A stretch of 64,000 bases of DNA from Tidjanibacter sp. Its GTDB lineage: Bacteria; Bacteroidota; Bacteroidia; Bacteroidales; Rikenellaceae. The first letter of the stretch is position 1; every line of letters starts with the position of its first letter. Location: positions 29,112-93,111 of the forward strand of contig JAFTUI010000006.1 of NCBI GenBank assembly GCA_017466345.1, in the 5' to 3' direction. The notes beneath the pieces were generated by a model. It ran no database searches, had not been told where the DNA came from, and was given only the letters and a program-made list of their open reading frames with translations. Of this stretch, positions 61,695 to 64,000 are shown one piece after another. Position numbers and translations under genes: made by a program.

Positions 61695-62342
61695 ATGAAA
61701 AAGACCATTCTTCAAATCGTTCTCGCAATCGTTATGGTTGCTCTCGCTTATGTGCTCTACGACAGCATTATGGCACCCGTACGTTTTGACAACACCCGCA
61801 TCGCTCGCGAAAAAGCCGTTATTGAGCGCATCAGCGACATCCGCTCGGCTCAGCGTGGCTACAAGCAGGTACACGGCGAGTACACCGGCTCGTTCGACAC
61901 CCTCATCAACTTCGTGCTCACTGCCGATATGACTTTCGAGCGTCAGCTCGTGTCGGCCGATGACTCGGTGGGTTTGGCTAAACTCAAAAAGATGCGCAAG
62001 AAAAACATCGAGAAGTTTACCGTTAAGGCTATCGATACCGTCTTCGGCGCAAAGAAACTCACCCCTGAGCAGGTTGAGCAACTCCGCTTCATTCCCTATT
62101 CGGCTGTGGCTAACAATGGTGAGGCTAGGGAGTTCATTATGGGTGCAAGCAAAGTAGAGGTTGGTAACGTAAAGGTGCCCGTCTTTGAGGCTAAGGCTCC
62201 CTACAAAGCATTCCTCCTCGACCAGAACGAGCAGTTGCTCATCAACCTCATCGATGAGCAGAAGAATGTACTCTATCGCTACCCCGGTATCAAGGTAGGC
62301 GACCTCTATCAGGCAACCAACGATGCAGGTAACTGGGAGTAA
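61695..62342 (+). CDS. single-pass membrane protein, unknown
   Basis: A 215-residue protein with an N-terminal membrane helix (ILQIVLAIVMVALAYVLYDSI) and a soluble, charged remainder, probably periplasmic. A helix after the membrane segment (IAREKAVIERISDIRSAQRGYKQVHGEYTGSFDTLINFV) resembles the N-terminal helix and substrate-like region of pilin-type or secretion pseudopilin proteins. That likeness is loose, and no cleavage motif is present. The next gene overlaps its end by 20 bp, so they are coupled. Confidence 0.75.
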   Translation: MKKTILQIVLAIVMVALAYVLYDSIMAPVRFDNTRIAREKAVIERISDIRSAQRGYKQVHGEYTGSFDTLINFVLTADMTFERQLVSADDSVGLAKLKKMRKKNIEKFTVKAIDTVFGAKKLTPEQVEQLRFIPYSAVANNGEAREFIMGASKVEVGNVKVPVFEAKAPYKAFLLDQNEQLLINLIDEQKNVLYRYPGIKVGDLYQATNDAGNWE

Positions 62343-62958
62343 TAATAACAACCGCAACTCTTCAAGATTGTCCATTCGCATCCCGAGTGGACAATCTTTG
62401 CATTGCGAGGGTTGCTCTGTGCCCGAAAATGTCACTGCCATCGACCTCTGGGTGGAGGGAGCGGTGGTGGCACCCTACCCCACAGCTCTGAGTGGCGAGA
62501 TAGACGCTAAGGCTCTGCTCACTACCGCAGGTGTGGCAGTTGGCGACACTGACAAGGTCTTTGTGGCAGAGGGCGAGGGTGCGGTAAGTTACGCACTGAG
62601 ACTCTCGGCAGAGAGCGCAGAGGTGGTCGAAGAGTGGATGCAGAGGGGTTTGGAAGTATCTCTCCACTCCCCGCTTATGAGTTGCGTGGCACGCGCCATT
62701 GTGGGTAGCAGACGCCCCAAGACGGTGGTGCTAAGACTCTCGGATGGGGTTGGCTATGTTGCGCTGAGCAACGAGAAGAGATTGCAATATGCCGAGGCAC
62801 TACCATTGGAGAGCGAGGCGGAGCTGATAAACCTTTTGGCACTGCTCAACGAGGACTACGACCTGCGTAAGGCTCGCTTCATACTGTTTGGCAAAGAGAG
62901 CGCACCCTACTATAAAACCCTCCGCAAGTACTTCCGCAGGGTGAGGGTGGAGAGTTGA
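62323..62958 (+). CDS. DUF3822-family protein
   Basis: A 211-residue protein from ATG 62323, overlapping the previous gene by 20 bp. It reads RLSIRIPSGQSLHCEGCSV and later AEALPLESEAELINLLALLNEDYDLRKARFILFG, matching the DUF3822 pattern found next to rsmD in Bacteroidota. The fold of the family is thought to be actin/FtsA-like; the biochemical role is unknown. It is shorter than the usual 250-280 residues. Confidence 0.75.
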   Translation: MQVTGSNNNNRNSSRLSIRIPSGQSLHCEGCSVPENVTAIDLWVEGAVVAPYPTALSGEIDAKALLTTAGVAVGDTDKVFVAEGEGAVSYALRLSAESAEVVEEWMQRGLEVSLHSPLMSCVARAIVGSRRPKTVVLRLSDGVGYVALSNEKRLQYAEALPLESEAELINLLALLNEDYDLRKARFILFGKESAPYYKTLRKYFRRVRVES

Positions 62959-62979
62959 AAGTTGAGAGTTGAGAGTTTT

Positions 62980-63060
62980 CCCATATCTCTCATATCTCCC
63001 ACAACTCTCATAAGCCTTAGGACTATTGACGTTAGACGTTAGAGAATAAAAACATTAAGA
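62980..63060. repeat. short 9-bp array with the CTTAGGAC/GACGTTA module
   Basis: CCCATATCT, CTCATATCT, CCCACAACT, CTCATAAGC, CTTAGGACT, then ATTGACGTTAGACGTTAGAG. It occupies the gap before rsmD. Confidence 0.75.
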
Positions 63061-63112
63061 GTGCATATCACGGAGCAGATGCCCGCGAGATGGAGTCGAA
63101 CAACGAAACTGT

Positions 63113-63649
63113 ATGCGTATAATTAGTGGCAAATATCGAGGTAGGACAATTGTTCCCCCACGCAACCTGAGGGCTCGCCCCACTACGGACTTTGCGAAGG
63201 AGAACCTTTTTAACGTGTTGGGCAACCTTGTGGACTTTGAGGAGGTGGACGTGCTGGACCTCTTTTCGGGCACAGGCTCAATTAGTTACGAGTTTTGTTC
63301 GAGGGGTGCGAGGAGCGTTACGAGTGTGGAAGTAAACCCCATACATCACGCCTTCATCCGCAAGACTGCCAAAGAGCTGGGCTTTACGAACCTCTATGCC
63401 ACACACGCGAATGTTTTTTTGTATTTGAAGAGCTGTGGCAAGCAGTTTGATGTGATTTTCTCGGATGCGCCCTACGATTTGGAGGGTAGCGAGGCTGTGA
63501 TAGACCTTGTTTTGGAGAGGGAACTGCTTGCAGAGGATGGTTTTTTGGTCTTTGAGCACTCCAAGGATAAACATTTCGAGTACCACCCTAACTTTTGGCA
63601 ATCAAGGAGTTACGGCAGCGTACAATTCACGTTCTTCAAAAAAGCGTAA
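63113..63649 (+). CDS. rsmD: 16S rRNA (guanine966-N2)-methyltransferase RsmD
   Basis: A 178-residue methyltransferase. It begins MRIISGKYRGRTIVPP, then RPTTDFAKENLFNVL, the SAM-binding motif VLDLFSGTGSISYEFCSRGA, acidic loop SVEVNP and the catalytic motif IV VIFSDAPYDLEG. Motif IV is normally DPPY; the first Pro is Ala here. It methylates G966 near the P site. Association with DUF3822 is standard in Bacteroidota. Confidence 0.93.
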   Translation: MRIISGKYRGRTIVPPRNLRARPTTDFAKENLFNVLGNLVDFEEVDVLDLFSGTGSISYEFCSRGARSVTSVEVNPIHHAFIRKTAKELGFTNLYATHANVFLYLKSCGKQFDVIFSDAPYDLEGSEAVIDLVLERELLAEDGFLVFEHSKDKHFEYHPNFWQSRSYGSVQFTFFKKA

Positions 63650-63676
63650 AAAAATCTCAAAAAAAGCGTTCGGAAG

Positions 63677-63707
63677 TTTGCAGAAACGAAAATTTGTACT
63701 ACTTTTG
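63677..63707 (+). promoter_or_regulatory. promoter of tRNA-Asp
   Basis: TTTG (63677-63680), 19-bp spacer, TACTTTTG (63700-63707), 21 bp before the tRNA: an exact Bacteroidota promoter. Confidence 0.75.
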
Positions 63708-63728
63708 TACCGCAATCGCAAAAAACAC

Positions 63729-63802
63729 GGTGTGGTAGTTCAGCTGGTTAGAATGCCTGCCTGTCACGCAGGAGGTCGCGAGTTCGAGTCTCGTCCATAC
63801 CG
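63729..63802 (+). tRNA. tRNA-Asp (GTC anticodon)
   Basis: A 74-nt cloverleaf. The acceptor GGTGTGG (63729-63735) pairs with CCATACC (63795-63801), with one G-U. D-arm GTTCAGCTGGTTAGAAT; anticodon stem TGCCT around loop CTGTCAC, giving GTC; T-arm GCGAG-TTCGAGT-CTCGT. Discriminator G, as expected for Asp. CCA is not encoded. Confidence 0.97.
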
Positions 63803-63809
63803 CAAAACA

Positions 63810-63844
63810 AAAACGGATACCTAAAAGGTATCCGTTTTGTTTTT
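63810..63844 (+). terminator. terminator after tRNA-Asp
   Basis: AAAACGGATACC (63810-63821) pairs perfectly with GGTATCCGTTTT (63827-63838), loop 5 nt, then GTTTTT. Confidence 0.9.
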
Positions 63845-63880
63845 ATGGTCGGTTGTGGTGCGAACTCGCGACCGACTAAG

Positions 63881-63903
63881 CCCCTCCTTTCCCAAAGGAG
63901 GGG
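63881..63903. repeat. GC-rich palindrome
   Basis: CCCCTCCTTT (63881-63890), CCC loop, AAAGGAGGGG (63894-63903), followed by TTTGGGGAGG. It resembles the palindrome at 42670-42692. Confidence 0.7.
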
Positions 63904-63955
63904 TTTGGGGAGGAATGTAAATATAAATCGCGAGAAATGCCCACGCGCAGCGTGG

Positions 63956-63981
63956 GTTCGAGTCTCGTCCATACCGCAAAA
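63956..63981 (+). repeat. duplicated 3' end of tRNA-Asp (att-like)
   Basis: 26 bases identical to 63782-63807, covering most of the T-arm, the acceptor 3' strand and GCAAAA beyond it. The sequence before it does not make a tRNA 5' half; instead it has a CCCACGC/GCGTGGG hairpin. Confidence 0.75.
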
Positions 63982-64000
63982 ACGACTGATAGTCATCCGA

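Noticed and set aside
63905-63981. Second tRNA-Asp gene at the right edge
   Set aside because: Only the 3' part matches; there is no acceptor 5' strand, D-arm or anticodon arm.

Overview
This 64 kb window comes from a chromosome of a Bacteroidota member, almost certainly order Bacteroidales. The evidence is a SusC/SusD pair, BatD/BatE, DUF1573 and DUF3822 proteins, the order rplM-rpsI-rpsB-tsf, a GTG-started L13 beginning (V)DSLSYKT, and many TAnnTTTG promoter boxes (the Bacteroidota -7 element), two of them with a TTTG box exactly 19 bp upstream. Base composition looks near 50% GC except in one AT-rich island. Family or genus cannot be fixed from the sequence alone.

Layout. 0-0.6 kb: end of a GntR-type regulator and a small membrane protein. 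1.0-10.4 kb: a glycerol-3-phosphate regulon, with glpR divergent from glpA-glpB-glpC-glpT, a GlpQ-like lipoprotein and an outer-membrane porin. 10.7-16.4 kb, leftward: clpX, clpP, an FAD oxidoreductase and tig. 16.6-22.2 kb, leftward: an orphan susC-susD-lipoprotein operon. 22.7-30.7 kb, rightward: tkt, rplU-rpmA, lysS, tpiA, htpG. 31.2-36.2 kb, leftward: recR, batE, batD and class I fumarase. 36.4-45.9 kb, rightward: fba, ettA, hisS, an S41 protease and rplM-rpsI-rpsB-tsf. 46.2-57.7 kb: tsaD divergent from tamB-exbB-exbD-tonB-DUF1573, then a biotin-dependent carboxyltransferase with two biotinyl domains, and galE. 57.8-60.1 kb: a low-GC accessory island flanked by 17-bp direct repeats. 60.2-64 kb: a RecD-like helicase, a small membrane protein, DUF3822, rsmD and tRNA-Asp.

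How it works together. The glp block makes a full route: porin entry, hydrolysis of glycerophosphodiesters by GlpQ, uptake by GlpT, and oxidation by GlpABC to dihydroxyacetone phosphate. TpiA, Fba and transketolase elsewhere in the window can then use that product, and fumarase and the biotin enzyme fit the fumarate/oxaloacetate branch of anaerobic metabolism. TamB with ExbB-ExbD-TonB serves outer-membrane assembly and energises transporters such as the SusC here.

The most unusual material is between genes. There is a family of degenerate 9-bp-period arrays at nine loci, several ending in the same CTTAGGACTATTGACGTTAGAC module. There is also a REP-like hairpin family with an invariant core and compensating arm changes, a structured leader before rpsB, a highly structured segment ahead of a PD-(D/E)XK-like gene in the island, and a duplicated 3' end of tRNA-Asp at the right edge.
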